Both the position numbers and the translations under genes were made by a program. Below the pieces are notes generated by a model. That model was not told where the DNA came from and did no database searches. It was given only the letters and a program-made list of their open reading frames with translations. Positions 35,424 to 44,493 of a DNA stretch of 64,000 nt are shown in pieces (position 1 is the stretch's first letter; each line of letters starts with the position of its first letter). The DNA comes from Achromobacter sp. UMC46 (GTDB lineage Bacteria > Pseudomonadota > Gammaproteobacteria > Burkholderiales > Burkholderiaceae_B). Where the stretch lies: the NCBI RefSeq assembly GCF_014170335.1, contig NZ_LZZS01000021.1:1-64000 (forward strand), written 5' to 3'.

Positions 35424-35951
35424 TCAGGGCAGGCCGTCGATTTTCCGTCCGGCCGTGATGCCGTGCTCGGCAAACCAGCCTTGGGCCATTTCCAGGGCGT
35501 AGCGCACCGGTTTCTTCGCGCAATGCGGGTCTTCGGTCTGCGGCGCCATGTCGTCGATGTTGACGATCGTGCCGTCGTCGGCGATAAAGGCTATCGAAAG
35601 CGGCAGAAGCGTGTTGCGCATCCAGAAACACTGAACGTCGGGCTGTTCGAATACGAACAGCATGCCGTCGTTGCCAGGAAGTTCTTTGCGGAACATGAGG
35701 CCGTCGCGGCGCGTGGCGTCGGTATTGGCGACTTCTGCGCGGATAATATGGATACCCGCCGAAAGCTGGGTGGTCGGCAGCGGCGCTTGCGGGCCGGTCT
35801 GGGCTTGCGCGCTGACGCTCCAGGCGAGCGCCGCGGCGGTCATTACCGTGGCGGCTGCCGCCGTGGCCAAGGCTTTCAGTCGTGCCGGTTTAAAGAACGC
35901 TGTTTGGAACAACGAGCGATTGACAGGGAACAACACAGCATTCTTCAGCAT
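35424..35951 (-). CDS. Exported DUF192-family protein
   Basis: This protein has about 175 residues. The N terminus is basic and is followed by a hydrophobic stretch (LATAAAATVMTAAALAWSVSAQAQ) that reads as a signal peptide or anchor. The rest matches the DUF192 family: AEVANTDATRRDGLMFRKELPGNDGMLFVF, CFWMRNTLLPLSIAFIADDGTIVNI and ALEMAQGWFAEHGI. The function of DUF192 proteins is not established. The ATG at 35951 is used; it has only a weak ribosome-binding site, and an internal ATG before the hydrophobic core is a possible alternative. It is cotranscribed with nothing obvious. Confidence 0.85.
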   Translation of the reverse strand: MLKNAVLFPVNRSLFQTAFFKPARLKALATAAAATVMTAAALAWSVSAQAQTGPQAPLPTTQLSAGIHIIRAEVANTDATRRDGLMFRKELPGNDGMLFVFEQPDVQCFWMRNTLLPLSIAFIADDGTIVNIDDMAPQTEDPHCAKKPVRYALEMAQGWFAEHGITAGRKIDGLP

Positions 35952-35980
35952 GGCCTGACTTGGTATTAGAGAAAATAACA

Positions 35981-36004
35981 AGGCGGGGCTCGAAAGCCCC
36001 GCCT
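35981..36004 (-). terminator. cspA terminator
   Basis: A perfect 10-bp stem (AGGCGGGGCT / AGCCCCGCCT) with a CGAA loop is followed on the minus strand by TGTTATTTTC. It lies 43 bp after the cold-shock gene stop codon. Confidence 0.85.
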
Positions 36005-36046
36005 GAATTTGATGGCGCAACCTTACCGTTGCACTTTAAGGGTAAC

Positions 36047-36292
36047 TCAGGCAGCTGTGATATTAAGCGCCTGCTTGCCTTTGGGCCCCTGGATAATTTC
36101 GAAGGCCACTTTCTGGCCTTCTTTCAGGGTTTTAAAACCATTCATCTGGATGGACGAAAAGTGGGCGAACAAATCTTCACCGCCGTCGTCGGGCGTAATG
36201 AAGCCGAACCCCTTTGCATCGTTGAACCATTTGACGGTGCCCGTCGATTTGGGATTGTCCCCTTGGACGGCGGTTGCGGTCGTATCAGACAT
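36047..36292 (-). CDS. Cold-shock family RNA-binding protein (CspA-like)
   Basis: This 81-residue single cold-shock domain protein has RNP1 (KGFGFI) and RNP2 (DLFAHF) motifs. It is about 12 residues longer than E. coli CspA because of the N-terminal extension [16 protein letters not shown]. Such proteins unfold RNA secondary structure as chaperones or antiterminators. It is divergent from clpS, with 226 bp between the two starts, enough for the long 5' leader typical of cold-inducible csp genes. Confidence 0.95.
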   Translation of the reverse strand: MSDTTATAVQGDNPKSTGTVKWFNDAKGFGFITPDDGGEDLFAHFSSIQMNGFKTLKEGQKVAFEIIQGPKGKQALNITAA

Positions 36293-36518
36293 GCGGACTG
36301 CCTCATTGAATCGTATGTTGACAGAAGGGCATCGCGGTCAAGACCCCTGTCCCCCCTCCGGCTTCCTGGCAGATTTTCGATGAGTTGAAAACCCCAGAAT
36401 GCGCTGATAATGCGCTGCTTTTCTTCGTGTCGTCAAGTATGGAAACTACGTATTTCTGCGTGTAATTTTGCGTAAGTTACACGTTAGGCGTCCCCAGTTT
36501 AAATAGAATAGCCGCCCT
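36293..36518. promoter_or_regulatory. Divergent cspA/clpS control region
   Basis: This 226-bp intergenic region is AT-rich between about 36400 and 36510. It must contain the promoters of both divergent genes. The half next to the cold-shock gene is long enough for a structured leader, but I could not verify a cold-box by eye. Confidence 0.45.
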
Positions 36519-36833
36519 ATGAGTTCTACCTTGGATACCCAGCATGATTTGGCCGTCGAGAAGGCTCCGGCACGCGCCGCGCCGCCTCCGATGTACCAGG
36601 TCCTGTTGCTCAATGACGACTACACGCCGATGGAATTCGTCGTGAAAGTCCTGCAAAAATTCTTCAATAAGAATCACGAAGAGGCGACGCGGATCATGTT
36701 GCAAGTGCATCACGAAGGGCGCGGAGTATGCGGGGTGTATCCCCGCGACCTCGCCGCGACCCGGATTGCCCAGGTCGGGCAGTATGCGCGGGCGCGCCAG
36801 CACCCGCTTCAGTGCGTGATGGAACCGGTCTAA
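36519..36833 (+). CDS. clpS: ATP-dependent Clp protease adaptor ClpS
   Basis: ClpS delivers N-end-rule substrates to ClpA. The 104-residue protein has the conserved [14 protein letters not shown] segment, the [19 protein letters not shown] motif with the N-degron pocket residues, and a flexible Ala/Pro-rich N terminus. In most relatives clpA follows directly; here a 7.7-kb alpha-2-macroglobulin/pbpC module lies between. A stem-loop (36847-36866) right after the stop codon could limit readthrough. Confidence 0.95.
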   Translation: MSSTLDTQHDLAVEKAPARAAPPPMYQVLLLNDDYTPMEFVVKVLQKFFNKNHEEATRIMLQVHHEGRGVCGVYPRDLAATRIAQVGQYARARQHPLQCVMEPV

Positions 36834-36846
36834 TACTAAAAGAAGG

Positions 36847-36866
36847 CGCCGCCAGCGATGGCGGCG
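36847..36866 (+). terminator. Stem-loop after clpS
   Basis: CGCCGCC-AGCGAT-GGCGGCG forms a perfect 7-bp stem 13 bp after the clpS stop codon, followed by TTGTGCTGT. The T content is modest, so it is a weak or partial terminator. Confidence 0.5.
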
Positions 36867-36984
36867 TTGTGCTGTCCGCTGTTTGCAGGAAAGTAGTATC
36901 CGCGTACCGGGAAGCACGCGGACATGATGGTCGGCAGCTCCGCCGCAAAGGAGCATTGATTTCGAGTAGGCGGAGGGGTTTGCC

Positions 36985-39900
36985 GTGAGTGGAAAGATCA
37001 GCAAGACCTGGCTGGCGGTAGCCGGCGTAGTGGTATTGGCAGGGGCCATCGGCGCGGGCTGGTGGATGGGCAAGGACCGCCAGGCGGTCGCGCCAACCCC
37101 CGTACCCGCTGCATCGACCCCGGCGGCGGCCAATTCGGCCGCACCCGCTGCTGGCGACGCGAAACCGGCGCTGCCGGCCAGCGCGGTGGTCGGTTCGGCC
37201 GACCCCTTTGCGGCACTGACCTGCCAGCCCCGCCAATATAACGATGCGCTGTCGCTCTCGGTGACGTTCACGCAACCGGTCGATGGCAAGGCCAACCTGG
37301 ACAGCTTCCTTCAGGTGACCGACATCGGCTCGACCTCCGGCAAGGCGGACCAGGACAGCGAATCTTCCGCGTCCCCGAACGACCAGCCGGCCTCGGTCAA
37401 GCCAGGCGACTCCGCGCCCAAGGGCAAGATCGTCAAGGGCAACTGGGTCGTCGGCGACAACCCGCGCATGGTGTATTTCCCCTACATCCAGCCGCAGCGC
37501 AAGTACGCGATCACGGTGCGCTCGGGCTTGCCCGGCGTGGGCGACAAGGTCGTGCTGGCCGAAACGTCGAACTGCGAAGTGACCACCCAGGCCATGCCGC
37601 CGTCGTTCTACTTCGCCAGCCGCGGCGTCGTACTGCCGGCCGGCCAGAATGGCGGCCTGCCCGTGGCGACGGTCAATGTGTCCGAAGTCGACGTGCAATT
37701 CCTGCGCGTGGCGCCGGAGCGCGTGCCGGAACTGTTCGAAAGCGTGCTGGGCATCGGCCGCAATACCGCGGCCCAGTCCGACGATGACGAAGGCGAGGGC
37801 GGCCAATACGACGAAGACGACGGCTGGCGCTATTCCGACAACCGCGGCCTGAAAGGCTCGGTCAGCAACTGGGACCTGGACCGCCTGAATTCGTTGACGA
37901 CCAGTGTGTACCAAGGCCGTTTCCTGACCGATGACAAGCCCAACCGCCGCCATGTGACCTTCCTGCCCGTCGAAGGCGTGAAGGAACTGCAAGAGCCCGG
38001 CATCTACATCGCGGTGATGAGCCAGCCTGGCCGCTTCCGCTACGAATACCAGGTAACGTATTTCTACGTCAGCGATATCGGCTTGCATGCGCGCCGCTAC
38101 AGCGACCGCATCGAAGCCTATTCCGTGTCGTTGAAGACAGGCCAGGCCATTTCGGGCGCCACGTTCGAATTGGTGGACGGCGCCGGCAAATCGCTGGCCA
38201 AGGCCGCCGCCGATTCGCAAGGCCACGTCCGTTTTGAAGGCAGCTTCGCGAATGCGCGCGTCATCCGCGCGTCGCGCGACAAGGAAATGACCGTCCTGGC
38301 GCTGGCTGAGCCGGCGCTGGACCTGTCGGAGTTCGACACGGGCGGCCATACGTCGCGCCCGAACAACCTGTTCGTCTACGCGGGCCGCAACCTGTACCGC
38401 CCGGGCGAAACCTTCAATGTGTCGGTGTTGCCGCGCGATCTGGACGGCCGCATGCTGACCCCCGCGCCGCTGACCGCCACGATCAAGCGCCCCGACGGCC
38501 GCGTGGTGCAGACCACCTTGTGGCAGCCCAAGAAGGACCTGGTGGGCTATGTCGAGCGCGCGATCGACCTGCCGCTGGACGCGCAGACCGGTTCGTGGAT
38601 GCTTGAATTGCGCGTGGACCCCGCGTCGCGCGCGCCGGATGCGTCGTGGAAGTTCCAGGTCGAAGAATTCCTGCCCGAGCGCATGAAGATGGCGCTGACG
38701 TCCGACCAGGACGTGCTGTCCGTGGGCGACGACCTGACCGTCGATGTGCAGGGCGACTACCTGTATGGCGCGCCCGCGGCCGGAAATCGGCTGTTGTCCA
38801 CCTTCCAGGTCAAGCGCGACCGCTTCGCCCTGGCCCAGCAATGGCCGGGTTTCATCTTCGGAGACGTGGCGGATGATTCGCGCCGCTCGTTTGGCGAGCT
38901 GCCGGAAGCGGCGCTGGACGACAAGGGCTATGCGCAGTTGGAAGTCCCGTCGAGCACCGCCGGCACGCATTCGCCCATGAAACTCCGGGTGTCGGCCAGC
39001 CTGCTGGAATCCGGCGGCCGCCCGGTGGTGCGCTCCATCGAGCGTAGCGTCTGGCCTGCCGACAAGCTGATCGGCGTGCGTCCGCAATTCGACGGCGACG
39101 TCGCCCGCGAAGGCGCGCCAGCCACGTTTGAAGTGATCCGCGCGAACGCCGAAGGCAAGATCGAACCGCTGGCCCAGGCCCAGATGCGCCTGTTCCGCGA
39201 AGAGCGCCAGTACTACTGGCGTTTCGATGACCAGCGCGGCTGGAACAGCGGCTATACCGAGACTGATGAACTGATCGATTCGCGCGAGCTCGCGTTGACC
39301 GACCGCACCCAGTTGACCGTCCCGGTCAAGTGGGGGCGCTACCGCCTGGAACTGTCCGACCCGGAAACGGGCGAGACGATGCGCTACCGCTTCTACGCGG
39401 GCTGGAACGCGCAGGACGCCGACGCCATGGGCAACCGCCCGGACCGCGTCCAGATGAAGCTTGAAGGCGTGCCGGCCAAGCCGGGCGACACCGTCAAGCT
39501 GACGCTGACGCCGCCGCACGACGGCCAGGCGCTGATCACCGTCGAAGGCGACCGCATGCTGTGGTCCACCTGGGTGGCCGTGAAAGCGACGGGCACGCAG
39601 GTCGAGATCCCCATCAACAAGGACTGGAAGCGTCACGACCTGTACGTGGCCGCCGCCGTGTTCCGTCCCGGCAGCGAAGGCGACCGCGTGACCCCGGCGC
39701 GCGCGCTGGGCCTGGCGTTCCTGCCAATCGCCAGCGCCGACCGCAAGCTGGACGTCAAGCTGACCGCGCCGCCCAAGGCCGTGCCCGAGAACAAGACGAC
39801 CGTGCGCGTCAAGGTGGACGGCGCCCAGGGCAAGCAGGCGACGGTGACCCTGTCCGCCGTGGACGTGGGCATTCTGAACATCAACCAGTACGCCACGCCG

Positions 39901-42222
39901 GATCCGCTGGACTTCTTCTTCGGCAAACACCGTTACGCGCCCGAATTGCTGGACATGTACGGCAAGCTGATCGAGAAGATGGACGGCACCAAGGGCAAGC
40001 TGAAGTGGGGCGGCGACGCCGCCATGCGAGGCGACAGCAAGAGCCTGCCGAAGAAGGTCAAACTGGTCGACCTGTTCTCTGGGCCGGTGACGCTGAACGC
40101 GCAGGGCGAGGCGGACATCCCGCTGGACCTGCCCGACTTCAATGGCACGCTGCGCCTGATGGCCGTGGCCTTCACCGCCGACAACTACGGCAGCACCGAC
40201 ACCGAGATGGTGGTGGCGGCGCCGATCGTGGCCGAGCTGAATACGCCGCGTTTCATCACCCCGGGCGACCAGGCGGCGATCGCGCTGGACGTGACCAACT
40301 TGAGCGGGGCCGAGCAGAAGATCACGGTCAAGCTGGAAGCGCTGGATCCGCTGGCGATTCCCGACGGCGTGCGCACGCTGACGCTCAAGGACAAGCAGCG
40401 CACGACCTTGCGCTTTACCGCGACCACCACCGGTTCGTACGGACTGGGCTTGATGCGCCTGACCGTCGATGGCCAGGGCGGCGGCAAGCCCGTGCACATC
40501 GTGCGTGAATCCGTCCTGCAGGTGCAGCCGGCCTATGCGGGCGAGCGCCAGGTGCGCCGCTTGCGCCTGAATCCGGGCGAATCGAATACGCCGCAGGCGT
40601 CGTGGGTGTCTTCGTACTATCCGGATTCGGCCTTGGTCAGCATGACCGTGTCGAACCGTCCGCCGTTCAACGTCAACCGCCTGGTCGAAGGCCTGCTGGC
40701 CTATCCGTACGGCTGCACCGAGCAGACCATCAGCCGCGCCTTGCCATGGGTGTTGATCGACGACAGCGTGGCCAAGCAGTTCGGCCTGAAGCCGCGCACG
40801 CAACTCGAGCGCGCGACCCAGGTTTCGGGCGCCATCGCCCGCTTGTCGGGCATGCGCAACGCGGTGGGCTCCTACAACTTGTGGAGCGGTTCCACCTCGC
40901 GCGACGTCTGGCTGACGGCTTATGCCGTGGGCTTCCTGCAGGACGCGCGCGACAATGGCTTCGAAGTGCCTGAAGCCACGCTGGACCGTTCGCGCCAATG
41001 GCTGCTGGAGCAGGTGCAGCAGACGTCCAACGGATTCGGCACGTGGTCGGTGAACCTGCGCCGCAATGTCGAAGCAGGCCGCATCGACGGCAGCGACGCC
41101 AACATCCTGCGCGAAGACCATCGCCGCTTCGCCGGCCTGGCGACCGCCGTGCTGGCCCTGGCGCGCGACAAGAAGGCGCCGTTGTCGACCGTGCGCCAGT
41201 TGTTCGACAACTACCAGGAGCGCGCGCGTTCGCCGCTGCCGTTGATCCAGCTGGCCGCCGCGTTCAAGCTGATGGGCGACGAAGGGCGCATGAAGTCCGC
41301 GCTGGACGCCGCCATGACGCGCGAATACGGGTTCCCGCGCCGCAATTACAACGCCTACTACGACGAGTGGCTGGGCGACTACGGCAGCAGCGTGCGCGAC
41401 TACGCGCTGGCCTATGCGCTGGCCAACCAGTACGGCCTGAAGCACGAGCGCCTGGAAAACCTGATGACGCAACTGACGGCGCGCCTGGGCAACCGTTCGT
41501 ATCTGTCGACGCAGGAACGGATGGCGCTGCTGCTGGCCGCGCGCGCAAGCGGTGGCGACAAGGGCACGCCGTGGGAAGCCACGCTGACCGTCAACGGCGC
41601 GCGCAAGCCGCTGGACGGCGGCAAGAGCGACCAGATGGTGTCGCTGTCGGCGGCCGACCTGGCCAACACGCAACTGGTCAACACCGGCTCGCAAGCGCTG
41701 TTCGTGGAGTACGACATCCAGGGCAGCCCGACGGTTGCGCCGAAACCGCGCAACGACGTCATCCAGTTGAAGCGCGGCTGGTACCGGCCCGACGGCAAGC
41801 CGTGGGACGGCGGCGCGTTGCAGACCGGCGACATGCTGGTGGTGTGGGTGCAGGCCTCGGCCAACCAGAGCATCCCCGATGCGCTGATCGAGGACCGCGT
41901 GCCAGCGGGCTTCGAAGTCGAGAACCTGAACCTGTCGCAAAGCCCCGAGATGCAGGAATGGACGATCGGCGGACGCCGCGTGGCTGACGCCATGGCGGAC
42001 TCCAACATCAAGCATCGCGAGTTCCGCGACGACCGCTACGTGGCCGCCGTGTCCTTGGGCCGCGGCAAGGTGGACGTGTTCTATCTGGTGCGTGTCGTGA
42101 CGCCGGGCCGCTTTGCGGTGCCGTCGACGGTGGCCGAAGACATGTACCGCCCCGAAATCCGCGGCGTGGGCGAGCAATGGAGCACGGTCGACATCCGCGA
42201 CCGCGGCGCCAAGCGTCCTTGA
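36985..42222 (+). CDS. Bacterial alpha-2-macroglobulin (YfhM type)
   Basis: This 1745-residue envelope protein traps proteases. It has the MG1-MG2/A2M pattern with long beta domains and the thioester motif GCTEQ, with the thioester Cys at 1244 and Gln at 1247 (PYGCTEQTISRALPW). The TED alpha-helical domain surrounds it (about 1220-1500). The N terminus is a membrane helix (WLAVAGVVVLAGAIGAGWWMG) without the lipobox Cys that E. coli YfhM carries, so it is probably anchored to the inner membrane. A strongly acidic loop (DDDEGEGGQYDEDDGW) lies at about 264-280. The GTG at 36985 follows GGAGG. pbpC overlaps its end, the usual YfhM-PBP1C pairing. Confidence 0.93.
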   Translation: MSGKISKTWLAVAGVVVLAGAIGAGWWMGKDRQAVAPTPVPAASTPAAANSAAPAAGDAKPALPASAVVGSADPFAALTCQPRQYNDALSLSVTFTQPVDGKANLDSFLQVTDIGSTSGKADQDSESSASPNDQPASVKPGDSAPKGKIVKGNWVVGDNPRMVYFPYIQPQRKYAITVRSGLPGVGDKVVLAETSNCEVTTQAMPPSFYFASRGVVLPAGQNGGLPVATVNVSEVDVQFLRVAPERVPELFESVLGIGRNTAAQSDDDEGEGGQYDEDDGWRYSDNRGLKGSVSNWDLDRLNSLTTSVYQGRFLTDDKPNRRHVTFLPVEGVKELQEPGIYIAVMSQPGRFRYEYQVTYFYVSDIGLHARRYSDRIEAYSVSLKTGQAISGATFELVDGAGKSLAKAAADSQGHVRFEGSFANARVIRASRDKEMTVLALAEPALDLSEFDTGGHTSRPNNLFVYAGRNLYRPGETFNVSVLPRDLDGRMLTPAPLTATIKRPDGRVVQTTLWQPKKDLVGYVERAIDLPLDAQTGSWMLELRVDPASRAPDASWKFQVEEFLPERMKMALTSDQDVLSVGDDLTVDVQGDYLYGAPAAGNRLLSTFQVKRDRFALAQQWPGFIFGDVADDSRRSFGELPEAALDDKGYAQLEVPSSTAGTHSPMKLRVSASLLESGGRPVVRSIERSVWPADKLIGVRPQFDGDVAREGAPATFEVIRANAEGKIEPLAQAQMRLFREERQYYWRFDDQRGWNSGYTETDELIDSRELALTDRTQLTVPVKWGRYRLELSDPETGETMRYRFYAGWNAQDADAMGNRPDRVQMKLEGVPAKPGDTVKLTLTPPHDGQALITVEGDRMLWSTWVAVKATGTQVEIPINKDWKRHDLYVAAAVFRPGSEGDRVTPARALGLAFLPIASADRKLDVKLTAPPKAVPENKTTVRVKVDGAQGKQATVTLSAVDVGILNINQYATPDPLDFFFGKHRYAPELLDMYGKLIEKMDGTKGKLKWGGDAAMRGDSKSLPKKVKLVDLFSGPVTLNAQGEADIPLDLPDFNGTLRLMAVAFTADNYGSTDTEMVVAAPIVAELNTPRFITPGDQAAIALDVTNLSGAEQKITVKLEALDPLAIPDGVRTLTLKDKQRTTLRFTATTTGSYGLGLMRLTVDGQGGGKPVHIVRESVLQVQPAYAGERQVRRLRLNPGESNTPQASWVSSYYPDSALVSMTVSNRPPFNVNRLVEGLLAYPYGCTEQTISRALPWVLIDDSVAKQFGLKPRTQLERATQVSGAIARLSGMRNAVGSYNLWSGSTSRDVWLTAYAVGFLQDARDNGFEVPEATLDRSRQWLLEQVQQTSNGFGTWSVNLRRNVEAGRIDGSDANILREDHRRFAGLATAVLALARDKKAPLSTVRQLFDNYQERARSPLPLIQLAAAFKLMGDEGRMKSALDAAMTREYGFPRRNYNAYYDEWLGDYGSSVRDYALAYALANQYGLKHERLENLMTQLTARLGNRSYLSTQERMALLLAARASGGDKGTPWEATLTVNGARKPLDGGKSDQMVSLSAADLANTQLVNTGSQALFVEYDIQGSPTVAPKPRNDVIQLKRGWYRPDGKPWDGGALQTGDMLVVWVQASANQSIPDALIEDRVPAGFEVENLNLSQSPEMQEWTIGGRRVADAMADSNIKHREFRDDRYVAAVSLGRGKVDVFYLVRVVTPGRFAVPSTVAEDMYRPEIRGVGEQWSTVDIRDRGAKRP

Positions 42223-44438
42223 CCGCCGCCGCCACCTCCGCGACGGGCGCCCAGCGCGCCCGTCGCTGGCGGCGGCGCGGCATCATCGCGGCCAGCGTGT
42301 TGTTTGCGCTGGCCGCGTTGTTATTCGTGCTTGACCGCCTGTATCCGCTTCCTCCCATCGACTCGGGCGGGGCGGCGGTTGTCGTCGCCGCTGACGGCAC
42401 GCCGCTGCGCAACTATCCCAGCCGTGACGGCATCTGGCGCTACCCGGTCAAGCCGGACCAGGTGTCGTCCAGCTACATGGACACGTTGCTGACTTACGAG
42501 GATCGCTGGTTCTATTGGCATCCGGGAGTGAATCCGGTGGCGCTGGCGCGCGCCGGCTGGCAATGGGCCACCAACCGCCGCATCGTGTCGGGCGGTTCCA
42601 CGCTGACGATGCAGGTCGCGCGGTTGATCGATCCGCAGCTGGCTGGCAAGCCGTCGCGGTCGATGTCCGCGAAATTGCGGCAAGCCTGGCGCGCCGTGCA
42701 GTTGGAAATGCACTACAGCAAGGATGAAATCCTGTCGCTGTACCTGACGCACGCGCCGATGGGCGGCATCGTCGAGGGCGTGGAAATGGGGTCGCGGCTG
42801 TGGCTGGGCAAACCGGCGCGCGACTTGAGCCCGGCCGAAGCCGCCATGCTGACCGCCTTGCCGCAGGCGCCGTCCCGGCTGCGTCCCGACCGCCATCCAG
42901 AGGCGGCTCAGGCCGCCCGCGACAAAGTGCTGGACCGCATGGCCGAGCTGGGCCGCTGGACGCCGGCGGAAGTCGCCGACGCCAAGATCGAAACCGTGAT
43001 CGCGCCGCCATTGCGGGCGCGCTGGCTGGCGCCGCTTGCGGCCCAGCGCGTGTTGCAGGAAGCCGGCGGCCGACCCGGCAAGCGCCGTCCGGGGGAACGT
43101 CCGCCGCTGGTGGCGTCCACGCTGGACGCCGACATGCAGGCCTCGGTCGAACGCATGCTGCTGGACCGCGTCGATAACCTGCCGCCGAAGGTGTCGATGG
43201 CCGTCCTGGTCATGGACAACGACACGCTCGAGGTCAAGGCCTACGCCGGATCCGCCGATTTTTCCGACGATACCCGTTATGCGCATGTGGATATGGTGCG
43301 CGGTGTGCGGTCGCCGGGTTCTACTCTGAAGCCGTTCCTGTACGCGCAGGCGTTGGACGAAGGCCTGATCCACTCCGAAAGTCTGCTGATCGACGCGCCC
43401 ATGTCGTTTGGCGGTTACGCGCCGGGCAATTTCCAGGCGGCCTTTTCGGGCCCGATCAGTGTGGCGCAGGCGCTGCAGCGGTCGCTGAACGTGCCGGCCG
43501 TAGACCTGCTGGACCGCGTTGGACCGGTCAGTTTCGCCTCGGCGATGCTGGCTGGCGGCGTCCGGTTACGTTTGCCTGCCGGCGCCGAACCAAATTTGAG
43601 CTTGATTTTGGGCGGGGGTGGCACCACATTGGAAGAACTGGTCGGCGCTTATCGGGCGTTGGCCCGGGGCGGGATCTCCGGCCGGCCGCGTTTGCGGGCG
43701 GAGCAGCCTCGGATCGAGTCCCGTATGATGAGCGCTGGAGCCGCCTGGATCGTCCGCGATATTCTGGAAGGCGGCGGGCATCCCGACCGGCCTTTCTACC
43801 AGTCGGGCAGCCCGGCCCGGCGGCTGGCCTGGAAAACCGGGACCAGCTTCGGATTCCGGGATGCCTGGGCGATCGGGGTGACCGACAGATGGACGCTTGG
43901 CGTCTGGGTCGGTCGGCCGGATGGCACGCCGAACCCCGGATTTTTCGGGGCGAATGTGGCGGCGCCGCTACTGCAGGATATCGTGGCGGCGTTACCGGAA
44001 GGGGTGCAGCAGGTGCGCAGCCGGCCCGAAACGGTGCAGGCGGCAGTCACATGCTGGCCATTGGGTTACAGACTGGGCAGCGTGCCCTCGGGGGAATGCC
44101 CCGAACAGCGCGCGGCCTGGCTGCTGAACGACACGGCGCCGCCGTCTTTTGCCGGCTACGCCGACGCCACGCAGGGGCCTTTGCGCCTGGGTGGCGTGGC
44201 GAACGGTTCGGTGCTGCGGCCCGTGCCCGGCAGCCGGCAGGTGGCGCTGGATGTGGATGTGCAGGGCGCCGAAGGCGAAGTATGGTGGATGCTTGATGGG
44301 CGTGTGGTGAACCACGGCGCGTCGAGTCATCCGTTTAAATTAGTGCTGGCGCAAGACGGCCGGTATACGCTTACCGTCATGGACGCGCATGGTCGCCACG
44401 ACAGAGTGGTTTTTGAAATCTCTGGCGTTACGCCATGA
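42177..44438 (+). CDS. pbpC: Penicillin-binding protein 1C
   Basis: PBP1C is a bifunctional peptidoglycan synthase. After a basic N terminus and a helix (GIIAASVLFALAALLFVL) comes the GT51 transglycosylase domain with the catalytic EDRWFYWHPGVNP motif and SGGSTLTMQ. The transpeptidase domain has Ser382-x-x-Lys385 (STLK), SLN and Lys553-Thr-Gly (KTGTS). A C-terminal BiPBP_C domain ends the protein. It overlaps the alpha-2-macroglobulin gene by 46 bp if the ATG at 42177 is used; a TTG at 42219 overlapping the upstream stop codon (TTGA) is equally plausible. The pair is thought to repair wall damage while trapping the attacking protease. Confidence 0.93.
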   Translation: MEHGRHPRPRRQASLTAAATSATGAQRARRWRRRGIIAASVLFALAALLFVLDRLYPLPPIDSGGAAVVVAADGTPLRNYPSRDGIWRYPVKPDQVSSSYMDTLLTYEDRWFYWHPGVNPVALARAGWQWATNRRIVSGGSTLTMQVARLIDPQLAGKPSRSMSAKLRQAWRAVQLEMHYSKDEILSLYLTHAPMGGIVEGVEMGSRLWLGKPARDLSPAEAAMLTALPQAPSRLRPDRHPEAAQAARDKVLDRMAELGRWTPAEVADAKIETVIAPPLRARWLAPLAAQRVLQEAGGRPGKRRPGERPPLVASTLDADMQASVERMLLDRVDNLPPKVSMAVLVMDNDTLEVKAYAGSADFSDDTRYAHVDMVRGVRSPGSTLKPFLYAQALDEGLIHSESLLIDAPMSFGGYAPGNFQAAFSGPISVAQALQRSLNVPAVDLLDRVGPVSFASAMLAGGVRLRLPAGAEPNLSLILGGGGTTLEELVGAYRALARGGISGRPRLRAEQPRIESRMMSAGAAWIVRDILEGGGHPDRPFYQSGSPARRLAWKTGTSFGFRDAWAIGVTDRWTLGVWVGRPDGTPNPGFFGANVAAPLLQDIVAALPEGVQQVRSRPETVQAAVTCWPLGYRLGSVPSGECPEQRAAWLLNDTAPPSFAGYADATQGPLRLGGVANGSVLRPVPGSRQVALDVDVQGAEGEVWWMLDGRVVNHGASSHPFKLVLAQDGRYTLTVMDAHGRHDRVVFEISGVTP

Positions 44439-44493
44439 TCGGCATAGAATATGAATCGTGTATTTGACCGCTTCGATGCAATACGGAGGAAGC

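Noticed and set aside
36694..42177. Very long open frame on the minus strand opposite the alpha-2-macroglobulin gene
   Set aside because: It is an antisense shadow caused by high GC codon use. It lacks a ribosome-binding site and shows His/Arg/Gly-rich low-complexity translation, while the plus strand encodes a clear family protein.
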